DNA of 64,000 nt, from NCBI GenBank assembly GCA_008828725.1, contig MEHQ01002349.1, positions 249,227 through 313,226 on the forward strand, read 5' to 3'. Below, piece after piece: positions 26,801-35,084 of this stretch. This stretch comes from Saccharina japonica. Its lineage: Eukaryota > Sar > Phaeophyceae > Laminariales > Laminariaceae. Position numbers and translations under genes: made by a program. The notes under the pieces were generated by a model that was not told the origin of the DNA, ran no database searches, and was given only the letters and a program-made list of their open reading frames with translations. Position 1 is the stretch's first letter; every line of letters begins with the position of its first letter.

Positions 26801-29481
26801 ACGGGCCAATTACCTATTAACGAGGTAATTACCGGCCTTCCAAGCCTATACCATTACATTTAGACGCTTTGACCATGAGGTTGTTCATCAGGTACTCGGA
26901 TAAATTTTGTTTACCCCCAAAATAATGTATCAACTTTCTATCACATTAACATGGTGCACGTCTACCGCACCATGCGTCTGTGCCGTAGACTGATGGTCCA
27001 TCGACAAACCGAAGTAATTGCCGTTTGATCCCCTTATACGCAGGAACCAAGTGGTCAAGGAGCTAACTGGTACCCTCTAACCACGTCAACGCCAAACAAA
27101 CAGTTGTGTCACTATATATTATTATGTACTTGTCGGCTCTTCTTACTCCTCCCCGCCTTTCCCTCTTTGCTTCGTCCCTAATCTGCGTACTGTCGTTTTT
27201 TGTTCTCTTGTTCTTAAGGTGTGCATTCCTTTCTGTGCCGAAAATGGGCACGCCTACGCCGGCACTCAGTTCTACAACGAGGTGAGGGGCTTTGTTCGCT
27301 GCTGCCTGCTGCAGCTGTAGAAAATGTTTACGTACCAGCTTCAATGACGCTCGCTGCAACAGGCCATGCCATCATGCCATATAACACAGCCTAGAATCTT
27401 ACCGAGCACAGGATCCCAGCACTGACCCCGGGTATACGGTTAGGGCTAGGGCTAGGGTTAGGGTCCGTGATTATTCGCCATCAAAGAGTGTGCCGTGTAG
27501 CAGTGGTTGGCCTAATGCGTTTATGACTATCGGGGCTGCTTCACCGCGAGAACTCTCTCCCACGTCGTCAAAACGAACATTTATGAATAGTTACGTTTTA
27601 CATGCTAGTGCAAACATTGCAGAACCTAGCCCATCGGGTTGCACGTTCCTCTTGTTGTTAGAGCTCTGATGTCCTATGATACTGGTGTTACGGTAGAGGG
27701 GTCATGTATATAGGTGCTTGTTTTCCCCCTGCACAGGCCTGTTCGGCCGAGTGACTGGTTTACTGCATTGTACTCATAATTTTTCTGTTGTTGTTGTTCT
27801 ATATGCACCACCATTGGAGGCTTTGTTACGCAATGCCAACAAACTATTTTCAGGTCCAATGTTTAGTTAGATTCGGAGCCACTCGTCCGAGTGGCCAAAC
27901 CCCGGTTGTGAAAATGTGGGTACCCCTCGCTATAGTAGCAACCAGGCGTTATGTCATCATATAATTAAGTGAAAAGAGGCGTGCTGCGATAGGGGTACAA
28001 GCATTTTTCGGCCAGAATAATTCTTGAACGCCTCTCTAAATCGTAGGAATCCATGTTTTTTTTTTTTTTTTTTCAATATGGACACTTGTTTTCGTATAAC
28101 GCCCAACGACTTCATCGTGCGATTTAGGGGGGTTTCGAGCAGTGATGGTTGCGCCTCGAACCTTGGTTGAGTTGGATCGTTGTTTCCCTTTGTATTTTGC
28201 ACGAATAGTGCTTGGCGACATCGCGTCCCTCTTTTGGCAAACATTTTTACCAGGACGCCATCATGCACCAAGACGCATGCTTTCTTAAGGTAGAAATGCT
28301 CCATGTTTTTTTCCCTGAGGATAGTCACTTGGGGAGCTGCATACCTCACCCGAAAGCTGATTTGGGAGGAAAATAAAGGGCCACCTGATGAGCAATCCTA
28401 TGGCCTAAGGATCACATCAAAACCTTTCTAGCGCAAAAAAAAACGTTTCCGACGAATTTGGGTTAAGGTAAGGAGCCCTCCGTCATTCCGAAAATGTTTC
28501 GACAATTTAAGGTGCAGTACCTCTATCGCAGCACGAGTCCCAGGTCATACATAAAGTAACTCCATCCACTCGTGCGACCCCTCGATCCTTTTCTTTTTTC
28601 TTTGTTTCCCCCATTTCTGAGCAATCCCACGGTAGGGGTGCCACTTTTAGGCTCAATATTGTCTGACCGGTTGTGCTCCTCACGTGAGTAACCACCGGAT
28701 GTAATTCATATTTCACTGGTATATTTGTTTGAGGACTACCGCATTGGACGGTTTGGTCGGGTTGCGCGAGCGAAAGTTTCTGAAGTCATGTGTTCGGGTG
28801 AGCTATTGATTGAGCTCCTCATGTGAGGAGCTCAGCAAATTTCTGCTGCGCCCCTACCGTGGGATGACTCTTCTTATCTTCGCCCTTCCTTTTTCTCTCC
28901 TCCCTATTAATAGTCGTAACTCAGATCCGAAGTAAAAAACGTAGGCTCCTCTCCCTCACCCCCCACTACGGTTTTTGTCTTGCATTTTTATCGCGAGAAT
29001 ACTTCAGTTTTTTCTTCCCTCGTCGACTCGCATCGAAGTGTACCTACCCACGCTACTATACCTGGTGCATATGCTTCGTATATATATACCGGGTTCATTA
29101 GTCTATACTGTTAAGGGAGTTGATCATTGAGCCGGGATATCACTGCTCTGGCGCTTTTGTATACTCATACATACGCGTAGGCTCTTGCTTTCTGGACGGC
29201 GTTGGCATATTGTACCTGTTGCCACCGGTGTTTGAAGCGTTGGCGAGGTGCGAGATTTTCGACTATCTGCGCGTCAAGGGTTAGTGGATTGATCCCCTCC
29301 CCATTCCCTACGTCTTGACGCTATTTTCTGTGTGTCCCCTCCCTACCAGTGCTGGTGCGGCGGCGACAGCTTCGACATGCACGGCCAAGTCTCTGAGGAC
29401 ATGTGCTCTTTGCCCTGCGCAGGAGACTCCAACGAAATGTGTGGTGGCGTCGACACCCTTAGTGTGTACTCTACGGCCTGA
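7295..29481 (+). CDS. Secreted protein with three WSC domains (gene span, 11 exons)
   Basis: Joining eleven exons by phase gives about 546 residues. Residues 1 to about 24 form a signal peptide (hydrophobic LLGLAMVGIG). An unrecognised N-terminal region (to about 200) is followed by three Cys-rich WSC domains: LLGCFEDSE...CYCG...CGG..ATSVY, SLMGCFADS...CWC...FCGG, and AFMGCYADD...CWCG...MCGGVDTLSVY. Between the first two is a linker rich in Pro, Ala and Ser. WSC domains are Cys-rich modules found in wall-stress sensors and in many secreted algal and fungal proteins, with likely carbohydrate binding. There is no transmembrane segment or enzyme domain, so a secreted or wall-associated role is inferred. 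Every WSC domain is cut by introns at the same two places. All introns are GT-AG. Exon 5 needs either a short-acceptor model or one missing base. Confidence 0.85.
8220..8300. repeat. GTGTGGTGGT microsatellite
   Basis: Alternating GGTGT and GGTGGTGT units, about 80 bp, strongly strand-asymmetric (no C in the core). Confidence 0.9.
8770..8808. repeat. (CTG)n microsatellite
   Basis: About 13 CTG triplets, intronic. Confidence 0.95.
9674..10110 (-). pseudogene. LINE (non-LTR retrotransposon) ORF2 fragment
   Basis: The minus frame reads HKLGWCQNAETASAFKIAWD and RDDARRSMRLKRDKTAWK; after a stop it continues with LHAYFEEHLAETERLL, VFYKHLKGTV and IMDEDGTLVRDKVRILERWA, then ends near 9674. The series AW..RD.AR, FY..LK, DE.G.L.RDK..I.ERW is typical of the spacer between endonuclease and reverse transcriptase in LINE ORF2 proteins. 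The internal stop and missing catalytic domains make it a dead fragment within WSC intron 1. Confidence 0.75.
10418..10830 (-). pseudogene. Second LINE fragment with a tandem duplication
   Basis: Around 10750-10830 the minus strand reads PDVPKAHEVVDAETHAYFEG, parallel to the DARLHAYFEEHL block of the fragment above. A unit of about 165 bp beginning TATAGACAGCGTGATG occurs twice (about 10417-10580 and 10597-10762) with some 85-90% identity by eye, so the end of this relic has been tandemly duplicated. Confidence 0.6.
10831..12063. other. Intron 1 of the WSC gene, middle part
   Basis: No gene is seen. It includes a GC-rich patch with GCCGGAGGCGCC-type units at 11680-11770 that resembles the patches at 32388-32460 and 44225-44370. 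The rest is AT-rich with scattered TACGTACG motifs. Confidence 0.55.
11680..11772. repeat. GC-rich GGAGGCGCCCC repeat patch
   Basis: Short units built on CCGGAGGCGCC and GGGCCCCGC. Related patches occur at 32388-32460 and 44225-44370, each about 100-150 bp inside otherwise AT-rich sequence. Confidence 0.7.
12064..12326. mobile_element. Group A MITE copy
   Basis: It starts GACGAATGCTACGATAGAGG and ends CCTCTATCGTAGCACGCGTG. Flanking TTAT (left) and TTCT (right) differ by one base, perhaps a decayed 4-bp duplication. The interior blocks GAGGAGCTCCATACCTCACC and AAAGTCCGACCAATTTGGG are those of the family. Confidence 0.85.
13335..13720. repeat. Group D repeat, two adjacent copies
   Basis: Each copy contains (A)ACAGCT..GAGATCGA(C/G)GA followed by TTCGTCGAA, then CTTCG.TCGCGCGT, and ends near a direct or inverted TCCT.TA.ATGAG block. 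Related copies lie near 19585, 33890 and 45330. Confidence 0.65.
14040..14130. repeat. (CCCAA)n repeat
   Basis: About 15 CCCAA or CCCGG variants in tandem, intronic. It is not a telomere unit. Confidence 0.85.
14742..14820 (+). CDS. WSC gene exon 2
   Basis: After acceptor TTGCGCAG the two leading bases complete Cys with exon 1. It then reads DFDTEQYMQIEGLDMHDHPK and FTLRW, ending in phase 2 at GGAG|GTGGGT. Codons are GC-rich at third positions, unlike the flanks. The family of this region is not recognised. Confidence 0.75.
15653..16083. repeat. 12-bp minisatellite GGTTACGGATAC
   Basis: About 35 nearly perfect copies of GGTTACGGATAC over 430 bp, with an imperfect leader of GGTTAC/GGTTGC units and rare single-base variants near 15700 and 16037. 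It is open in several frames on both strands (YGYGYG, VTDTVT, RLRIRL). These are not genes; it lies in WSC intron 2. Confidence 0.97.
16774..16872. mobile_element. Group B MITE, 99 bp, TA duplication
   Basis: Ends are CAGGGGGCCATAGTAAATAG and its diverged complement (GGTCC..TTAACTATGATCCCCTG). TA stands on both sides (16772-16773 and 16873-16874). The size and TA duplication fit a Tc1/mariner-type MITE. Confidence 0.8.
17601..17723 (+). CDS. WSC gene exon 3
   Basis: Acceptor GGCGTTTCAG; the leading G completes Arg with exon 2. It reads QLTGACGSAVDESELVSWEE, then an acidic Ser-rich stretch ending SSSGING. It ends in phase 2 at GGCAG|GTACCT. The phase matches on both sides. Confidence 0.75.
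17830..18085. repeat. Group F repeat, copy 1 (G-tract bounded)
   Basis: A body of about 215 bp with ATGACCATAGACC, GTCGGCTTTTCACCTACCAG, CGCCATGAGGTGT and AGCGGACTT, bounded on each side by G-rich runs. A second copy lies at 48940-49240. No function or family is recognised. Confidence 0.7.
18886..19018 (+). CDS. WSC gene exon 4
   Basis: Acceptor TTATTGGGCAG; the leading G completes Arg. It reads SQLNIFMCCPFGHYELEMDI, then ESFSDEGTSRQARTSWEIEN and GPKE, ending in phase 0 at AAGGAG|GTACGC. The even phase and GC-rich codons support it. The domain is not recognised. Confidence 0.75.
19585..19742. repeat. Group D repeat copy
   Basis: It reads CCTCATACGGGATGTACACC, then CGATCGAAGTATTACACTCA, then ATGAGCTTCGACGAAATCCT. 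The last part encodes MSFDEILELT, a short frame kept in other copies. Confidence 0.65.
19838..20091 (+). CDS. WSC gene exon 5 (start of WSC domain 1; frame problem)
   Basis: The 3' part is clear: GYYKTFYAGPLPPIECASSL, then ELLGCFEDSEDDRLL and GMSPQ at donor CCGCAG|GTGAGA (phase 0). The 5' part is uncertain. Acceptor AAGTGCAG (19837) gives a convincing YHIWDTFSNEHVHP, but in a frame one base out of step with the WSC frame. A single base missing in the G-run 19885-19889 would reconcile them. The other option, acceptor CACCCAAG with the exon starting at 19882, keeps the frame intact and drops that peptide. Confidence 0.7.
21379..21447 (+). CDS. WSC gene exon 6
   Basis: Acceptor TGTATACAG. It reads VCSDFCSDYDFLGLESNLDT then GSE, phase 0 on both sides, ending GCGAG|GTAAGA. 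It is the middle segment of WSC domain 1, with the CxxxC spacing of the family. Confidence 0.85.
21945..22048 (+). repeat. Group E C-tract element, copy 1
   Basis: A C-run, then GTCTCGAAATGGATGCGTGG, TCAATGGTCAAATTACTA, and a GTACGCCCCCC end. It finishes about 30 bp before the acceptor of WSC exon 7. Confidence 0.75.
22079..22450 (+). CDS. WSC gene exon 7 (end of WSC1, linker, start of WSC2)
   Basis: Acceptor CATTCCATCAG. It opens CYCGTANQFEKAVESS, ends domain 1 with CGGYGATSVYERTG, and continues through about 45 residues rich in Pro, Ala, Thr and Ser. Domain 2 opens with YSLMGCFADSKTDRIM and the exon ends in phase 0 at TCAGCGGAG|GTATGT. The linker is of the extended, probably O-glycosylated kind seen in secreted proteins. 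Confidence 0.9.
23436..23498 (+). CDS. WSC gene exon 8
   Basis: Acceptor GCCTCGCAG. It reads ICHERCDDGMNTHFGTQFAE then E, 21 codons, phase 0 on both sides, donor GAGGAG|GTATGC. It is the middle of WSC domain 2 and matches exons 6 and 10 in position and length. Confidence 0.85.
24165..24260 (-). repeat. Group E C-tract element, copy 2
   Basis: On the minus strand: CTGTGCTCCGTTTCGAAAAG, then GATGCGTGGCCAATGG, ending GTACGCCCCCCGCCCCCC. It is the inverted counterpart of the copies at 21945, 53155 and 55988. Confidence 0.75.
24901..25137 (+). CDS. WSC gene exon 9 (end of WSC2, start of WSC3)
   Basis: Acceptor GACAAAAAACAG. It opens CWCAVDPMLTKIGEM, ends domain 2 with FCGGTDRLSAYKIE, then starts domain 3 with AFMGCYADDMEDRALDMEEK and ends MTSE at CAGCGAG|GTGCGG. 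Phase 0 on both sides. Confidence 0.88.
25140..26150. other. Start of intron 9 of the WSC gene
   Basis: No gene or clear repeat is seen; the sequence is mostly AT-rich. Confidence 0.5.
26152..26412. mobile_element. Group A MITE copy, diverged
   Basis: Ends resemble CTACGGTA..GTGCACC and ACCTCTACCGGAGCACGCG. The interior has CACGAGGAGGTC, GTGCTACCCGATC, AAAATATGGCAACCCAAAA and a GGTTAAGGAGGCCCGTCATT block. No target duplication is clear. Confidence 0.7.
26482..26978. mobile_element. Group A MITE copy, disrupted
   Basis: The left end reads GACGCGTGCTACGGTA. A right end resembling GGTGCACGTCTACCGCACCA then TGCGTC is at about 26954-26978. About 250 bp of unrelated sequence (26570-26820) separates the halves. 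Confidence 0.55.
27219..27281 (+). CDS. WSC gene exon 10
   Basis: Acceptor GTTCTTAAG (AAG rather than CAG). It reads VCIPFCAENGHAYAGTQFYN then E, 21 codons, phase 0 on both sides, donor AACGAG|GTGAGG. It is the middle of WSC domain 3. Confidence 0.85.
27430..27465. repeat. Short degenerate TTAGGG-like repeat
   Basis: GGTTAGGGCTAGGGCTAGGG followed by TTAGGG: five to six units, mixed. Confidence 0.6.
27976..28539. mobile_element. Group A MITE copy, enlarged
   Basis: The left end reads GAGGCGTGCTGCGATAGGGG and the right end CCTCTATCGCAGCACGAGTC. Internal group A blocks (GAGCTGCATACCTCACCCGA, GACGAATTTGGGTTAAGG) are in the right half. The left half (28000-28300) holds unrelated sequence with a T17 run. 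Confidence 0.6.
28619..28870. mobile_element. Group H MITE, 252 bp, target duplication TTCT
   Basis: Ends are GAGCAATCCCACGGTAGGGG and CCCCTACCGTGGGATGACTC. TTCT stands at 28615-28618 and 28871-28874. The body is closely similar to 417-666, including GACTACCGCATTGGA and the GAGCTCCTCATGTGAGGAGC palindrome. Confidence 0.9.
29350..29481 (+). CDS. WSC gene exon 11 (last)
   Basis: Acceptor CCCTACCAG. It opens CWCGGDSFDMHGQVSEDM, continues CSLPCAGDSNEMCGG, and finishes VDTLSVYSTA with TGA at 29479-29481, right at the end of WSC domain 3. No membrane anchor follows. Confidence 0.9.
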   Translation, partial: CWCGGDSFDMHGQVSEDMCSLPCAGDSNEMCGGVDTLSVYSTA

Positions 29482-30722
29482 TGACGTACATCTACGCTCC
29501 AAACAGCGACTATCACTATTTCCCGTTACAGAGCGACCGTCAAACACGGACACTTAACCTCCGCGGTCCTTATGGCTCAAGACACAGTGGTGCCGTGTTG
29601 GACGTCGCTGTACACGATTTAATTCAGAAAATGGAGACGATTCCACGGAACACATAATCTCCATTAATTTACCTTGTTTTGATGTCCCTGGGGTGAGGCT
29701 GACGTCACTCAATCAACCTAAGGGGGTTTTCGTCTCCAGCGTACGAACTTTAGCAGTGAGGATGTGCTATCGCAGTACCGTTGTGTGCGTCGCCCTTATA
29801 CGTTTGCGAAGTGTCTTTCTCTCGCACTCACCAGGATATATCGCAAAAATGTCACTTTTTACTGCAGTGTTTTAATTTTACTACCGCAGTACGTACGTAG
29901 TGGATCCAGGCAGGGTTTCTGGCCGAGGCGTAGACGTTCTGGTAACGGGGGCAATGGCGTGCCAAACCCGTTGGCTAGTTTCAAGGACCAGCAATGGCGC
30001 GGGTGCGTAACACTTGTTTGAAGGAATGCGACGGCTCAGATGTACGACACCTAGGCTCCTGGGGACTACGAGTGCGCCGACTTAGCCAGCAGTCTGCTGT
30101 AGTCTATGTATTTTATTTTGAAGTCGGCGTGGCGTGACGATGCATGGGGTATGCCATCGGGTCTCCCAGCACATCGTAGAACGTGTAACATAGATTGTTC
30201 TCCGGGCAGTAAAGTAAAATAAACCATCGGGGACGCTTTCCGAGAGGGAACCAAGGTGCCCGATTACCCGGATGTTCTTCGGATTTACTCCATCGGCTGT
30301 AGTAGTCACCCCACTATCGGGTATACTACAGTAGACTGGCCTGCATCATTTCGGGATACTCCTACTGCTGTACAATCGCGGCAGCGACATCGATCAGAGC
30401 CCATGATTCGCAGGTAGTACTCTTGTGTTATTCTTCGCATTTGAAGCACGTTTGGGACCAACCGTTTCAGAACCGCGAACCCTTGTTTTTGCGGACGAAC
30501 GACTTGGGTTTAGGGCACGTAGTGTACTATTTCCAGTAGTAAAAGGGTTTACCCTGTGTCGTTGGGACATCATTACTACACCAGTAGTAGTAGTGCTTTA
30601 TATCATGTTATACCTTTAAGTTTTCGGATTATTCATTGGTTGTACTTTTAGCTTTATACCAAAATCAGTTTCGGGGGGAGGTATAAGTACGGAACTCGAT
30701 TGAAAAATCTTAGAATTATTTG
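29482..30722. other. Intergenic interval after the WSC gene
   Basis: No supported gene. It contains the presumed 3' end of the WSC transcript and unremarkable sequence. Confidence 0.5.
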
Positions 30723-30872
30723 GTGCTAGCTAGGGCTGTGAGTTGGCTGACTAATAGTTGCCAGCTAGTTATTAGCTGGCTAGTTTTTTAAGTTAGTTGC
30801 GGCGGTGCCAACTATCCAAATATTTTTGTTTTTTGGGTTTCCCTGCTTGTAGGAAGGCTTGTTTGGTACGGG

Positions 30873-31178
30873 GTGCGTATTTCTCGGCGTCTCCAAGCAG
30901 TACCACCATGCACGGAGAGAGGCCTTCCACAACTCATGGCGCATCAACCCATCGCCAACGACAGTGCCGGTGCTGATGGTAGGGCTGAGGGTGCCGGCAC
31001 CGCTGAGCCTGGCCTGTCGACGGACCATGGCGGTGATGGAGCGTCCGACGAAGAAGTGACTGTACCGAGCGCTCTTCTGAAAGCGAGTGCACGCGACAAG
31101 GTAGCGGTTCGCTACCCCGTACAGAAGGAGCGCCGGCTTTCCAAGCCCCCCAAACGGGGACAGGGATTCATACTTTGA
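30873..31178 (+). pseudogene. Coding-like fragment within the hAT element
   Basis: A 101-codon frame ends SDEEVTVPSALLKASARDKV, then AVRYPVQKERRLSKPPKRG. The charged, Lys/Arg-rich end recalls linker regions of retrotransposon polyproteins, but no diagnostic motif is present. It could be sequence captured by the transposon. Assignment is weak. Confidence 0.35.
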
Positions 31179-32499
31179 TGCGAGGTGATTGGCGGGGTTC
31201 TGCATCTTTATAGTCCACCTGGGACAATATTTCCAATATATTCCCCGCACCAAGGCACATATTTCTCAGGATGTGTTTTAGCTGTTCGGAAATCTGGAGG
31301 CACCGTCAAAAAGATCAACACTGCGAGCAGCTTTTCACGAAGTTTTTTATTTTATTATTATATTATTTCGCCTCGTTCATGCAAAAAACGTATAAACAAG
31401 CCCCTTGTTTCCCTGAGTGCAATACTTTTCACACCCAAATTATGAGCACTGATTTGGGAGCTATGACCATAGGCCGCAGACCATTGTTTTCGCAATAAAA
31501 AAACAGCTTTCGAGGGAGATATCATATGAGGAAAACGATGTATATTGAAGGTCATTTTCCCCTGGTTACTACTGTTTGACGAATCGTGCGATATGCAAAT
31601 AGAATACGGCAAACGAATGCTCTCGTCCACACCTCCAGGCGGTTGTTTTTTCGTTTGCAACAATACGAAATGGCGTGAGATATTCATCATTTTGCCCCAA
31701 ATGACTGATTTTAGTTGGTCGATTTTGGCCCGTCTTGGAGAAATATTTGTGGATGCATTGTTGCGTAATTACTTGAAGTTTATGTGGATTTTTCTTCTTT
31801 CTCGTTTTCAGCATCGATTCCTCTTGTCTTTACGGTCACGAAGATGGTGGTATAATTAAAAAAAGTGTTTTTTTCACGAGTTACGACTATAAACGTCATT
31901 GGAAATATTTTATGCCGCACGGACTGTACGAGTACACAGTAAAAGGTAGAACTCAGTCTGGTCTTATGGTTCATGCGGTCAACTGTGATGGCTTGACTTT
32001 GTCCCAACGTGCTATTACTGTAATACATAATACAAGTGTGTCTCTGTCATGAGTGTGTCAACTGGATGATGAGAACCTCTGGCTCGGGTGTTTGAGCGAT
32101 GCTCGCCCTGGGCTGTGTGTCGATCCCAGTCTATTTTGGTCGATCTCAGTCTAGTTTGGTCGATCCGAGTCTATTTTGTGTCCTATTTTTAGTTTGTACT
32201 GTTGATGTGCTACTGCCTGCCTCATGAGTATATATAATATATTTTTGGTGCATCTCCTTAATATCCGACAAACCGAGACGAAGTTTAGAAATATACCTGT
32301 TTCGTGATCAAAACCAGAGACAAACTTGGCCCATTTATCATGCGTATTGTGTGTAAAATGAAGCCAAATGGCGTAATGTTTGCCTCCGGCGGCGCCTTCA
32401 GCGGGATCCTCCGGAGGCGCCTCCGACGGGCCCTCCGGGGGCGCCTCCAGCGGGCCCCCCTCGGCTGGGGTGGGCTTTTTTGGCTCGCTTCGCTCGCCT

Positions 32500-32553
32500 G
32501 ACTTTAGTCGACTAGTTCGCTGGCTAGAGCCAGCCAACTAGTCGACTAAAGTC
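32500..32553. repeat. Near-perfect hairpin
   Basis: GACTTTAGTCGACTAGTT and its exact complement flank a 17-nt middle that itself pairs (TGGCT/AGCCA). It lies near the right end of the hAT element and may be subterminal structure. Confidence 0.85.
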
Positions 32554-32895
32554 ACCAGCCAACTAATAACTAGCCGGGAACTCCGGCCAACTCACAGCCC
32601 TAGTGCTAGCTCTACCGTAGCAGTCGCCCGTGTTGCGACAGGATCCGAGCACCGGCGACGCTAGAGACCGGACCAGGGAGGCAGCCGCGGCGGAGGCAAT
32701 GTCACGCCCTCCTGCTGTAGCGCTTGTTGCGTACGCTTGGTTTTACATCAAACGTGACTGATTCTGGGTGACAGTAGATACGATGTCGTTCCCTGCGGTT
32801 TTGTAATCCAATACTTGACTAATTGGGATCCCGACCTATTTGCATTGCATATTTCTTAGTTGTTGTTTTGGAGAAACGTGTGTTGTGGGTGACAC

Positions 32896-33129
32896 GACGC
32901 GGGTTACGGTAGAGGGGCACCAACTATGTTCTGTCTGAGCGCAGTCACTTGAGGAGCTTTATACCTTACCCCAGAACTGACGTTGGAGGTAAATACATGT
33001 GCTACCCCATGAACAACCCCACGGACATAATGCGCTACCTAAGAATAACTGGACACTATGGGTCAAGAAGTCCCCGTCATCCAGAAACCTTTTCAGCCGA
33101 AAAGTGCTACCTCCATCTTTGCACGCTTG
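32896..33129. mobile_element. Group A MITE, 234 bp, target duplication ACAC
   Basis: Ends GACGCGGGTTACGGTAGAGG and CCTCCATCTTTGCACGCTTG. ACAC stands at 32892-32895 and 33130-33133. The interior has CACTTGAGGAGCTTTATACC. Confidence 0.82.
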
Positions 33130-33133
33130 ACAC

Positions 33134-33888
33134 TGAGTGACACTACTGAACGTTAGTCGACGACAGGATGGCCGCGGACTGAATGGCCGTGAACTGCACC
33201 GGGGTGCGTTTGGCGCATACATACCTGGTATTTAGTAGATCGTTTTAAATGTTGGAGAATATTGTCCGGCCGATGCATGCATGTATTCCTTTGGTCGAGA
33301 GACGTGTACGCGCATACGTTTGAGTACATTTTCAAATGACGGCGATTATGACGTGTGTACCAAGCTAGCGTGAACGCCTAGGCTCGCTTGTTGATAACCA
33401 CCCAAGACACAAGCCTAAATTGGAGGTAAGCGCGAAGCTCACTCTGAGGTGAACTTGTGTCCTAAAAGCTTAAAACACCAGAAGAGAAGGAGAAGGAAGA
33501 AGGTGACCACCGGCATCAGTCGATATGCCCAGGAGACTGAGCTTGTGAACCTTTTTTGTAGAAGAGGGCCGGAGAGGAGTAAGCTCGTGTGGGGGGCTGT
33601 TGCCCGTGTGCTCATGCCGCGATCCCAAACCATCTTGGTCTGTCCTATAACGTCGCAATCGAGACAGTTTTGCGTTGTGGTTTAGTGGCCGTTGTTTTGT
33701 ACGGTCCATATATACCACTACTGTAGCTTTAATTATATACTTCGTGTGTCCGGTTGTAGGTTATTCTAGCGATCTCGAGTCGCACAACTTCGTTTGGCCC
33801 CGCTACCGTACTCGAAACCTCTATAAATATAGAAGTATGTCAAACATCTTCGTGGCGTTAGCTGTGGAAATACAGAGTCAGAATATCT
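33134..33888. other. Interval with no recognised gene
   Basis: No repeat family or protein motif is seen. Frames are under 100 codons with no domain. Confidence 0.5.
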
Positions 33889-33889
33889 G

Positions 33890-34050
33890 GTATTATTATA
33901 TATTTAAAAAAACAACAGCTGTGAGCTCGAGGATTTCGTCGAAGCTCATCTTTGCTAGCTGAGTGTAATACTTCGATCGCGCGTACTTACGGATTTTATA
34001 TGTCCTCATGTAGGATGTACATCCCGTATGAGGGGGACACAATCTAAGGC
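33890..34050. repeat. Group D repeat copy
   Basis: It contains GAGCTCGAGGATTTCGTCGA then AGCTCATCTTTGCTAGCTGA, CTTCGATCGCGCGT and TCCTCATGTAGGATGTACAT. The minus strand encodes MSFDEILELT, as in the copy at 19684. Confidence 0.7.
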
Positions 34051-34199
34051 TGTAGAATTCAGGAAGAGTGTGTCTATTTGTGGGGGGAGAACTAATTATA
34101 AACCTATCTATTCTTTCACGATTAGAGGTCCGTAGTAACTCGATGCTCTTTGTCCGTACAGACCAACTGATACACAGCTCTTTGCAAACAGACCTTTCG

Positions 34200-34320
34200 T
34201 TTCGCAACCAGCCCTTCAAACAGGCCAACTGAGCTCTTCGCAAACAGCAACTGACGTAACAGCCAAACTGACGTATTGTACTGACGTATTATGCAAACAG
34301 CCCAACTGACATCTACCCGC
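34200..34320. repeat. Short CAACTGACGTA / GCAAACAG repeats
   Basis: Irregular units containing CAAACAG and AACTGACGTA, about six occurrences. Confidence 0.6.
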
Positions 34321-34616
34321 GGGAGGGGAGGGGTTCCCAGCGTATTCGGAGGGCTTTGCGGCCCGGGTCCAAATCCACACTAATTTCAAGATAAAAAATG
34401 TCCACACTAAAATCAAGTAATTTTCCTGGCCATACTAAAATCAAGTAATTTTTTCCTAAAGAGTCCCCCAGATGTGAAAATATGGATCTCCAGAACTTCG
34501 GTCAAAATCGAAATCGGCCCATAACTTCGCAAGTTAGCCACTTTTACACTAATTTCAAGATAAAAAACGCCAGACGTAAAAAAATCGACCGAAAAAAAAA
34601 AAAAAAAAAACGCCAG

Positions 34617-34720
34617 TGCTGTACGTACAAGGGCTGTGCATCCATGCCGGCGTTTTGTTTACACTGCTGTACGTACAAGGGCTGCGCATCCATGCCGGCG
34701 TTTTGTTTGTGTCCGCTGTA
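34617..34720. repeat. Tandem pair, about 49-bp unit
   Basis: CTGTACGTACAAGGGCTG, CATCCATGCCGGCGTTTTGT occurs twice in a row, then the first part once more. Confidence 0.85.
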
Positions 34721-34869
34721 CGTACGTACGAGTCGTACCGCTGGACTGCTGCTCCTGCTGCTGTTGTTGTTATTGCTGCTGTAGATGGGTTATATAATGA
34801 CTACTACTATTATTATTGCTGTACGTACTGACTGGTGCTGCTGTATACTGATTTCACTCTGCTGTTGTT

Positions 34870-35080
34870 GTAGATTGTGGATGGGTGGATCGGTTGGTGC
34901 GTGTGTGTATCGATCGGTTGGTGCGCACGTACGTACGTGGTTGGGTGGGTGGGTCGGTGGTTGGGTGGGTGGGTGTGAGTGATGTGAGTGGATGTTGGTA
35001 AGTACGTGAGAGTGGGTGGGTGGGTGGGTGGGTGTGGGTGGGTGGGTGTCGGTGGGTCGGTTGATACGTGGTTGACTGCG
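34870..35080. repeat. GGGTGG/TGGTTGGG-rich repeat
   Basis: A long run of GGGT and GGTT units, G-rich on the + strand, with potential for G-quadruplex. Pro/Thr/His frames on the minus strand are artefacts. Confidence 0.8.
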
Positions 35081-35084
35081 TGTG

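Larger units (their letters stand above)
30731..32602. mobile_element. hAT-type DNA transposon, non-autonomous, 1872 bp
   Basis: The ends are 17-bp perfect inverted repeats, TAGGGCTGTGAGTTGGC, with diverged subterminal copies of TAGTTATTAG.TGGCT. GTGCTAGC stands directly on both sides (30723-30730 and 32603-32610). An 8-bp duplication and a TAGGG/CAGGG-type terminus are hallmarks of the hAT superfamily. No hAT transposase (RNase H-like DDE or BED finger) is readable inside. The interior has AT-rich DNA, a coding-like patch at 30873-31178, a GC-rich patch (32388-32460) and a strong hairpin (32500-32553). Confidence 0.9.
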
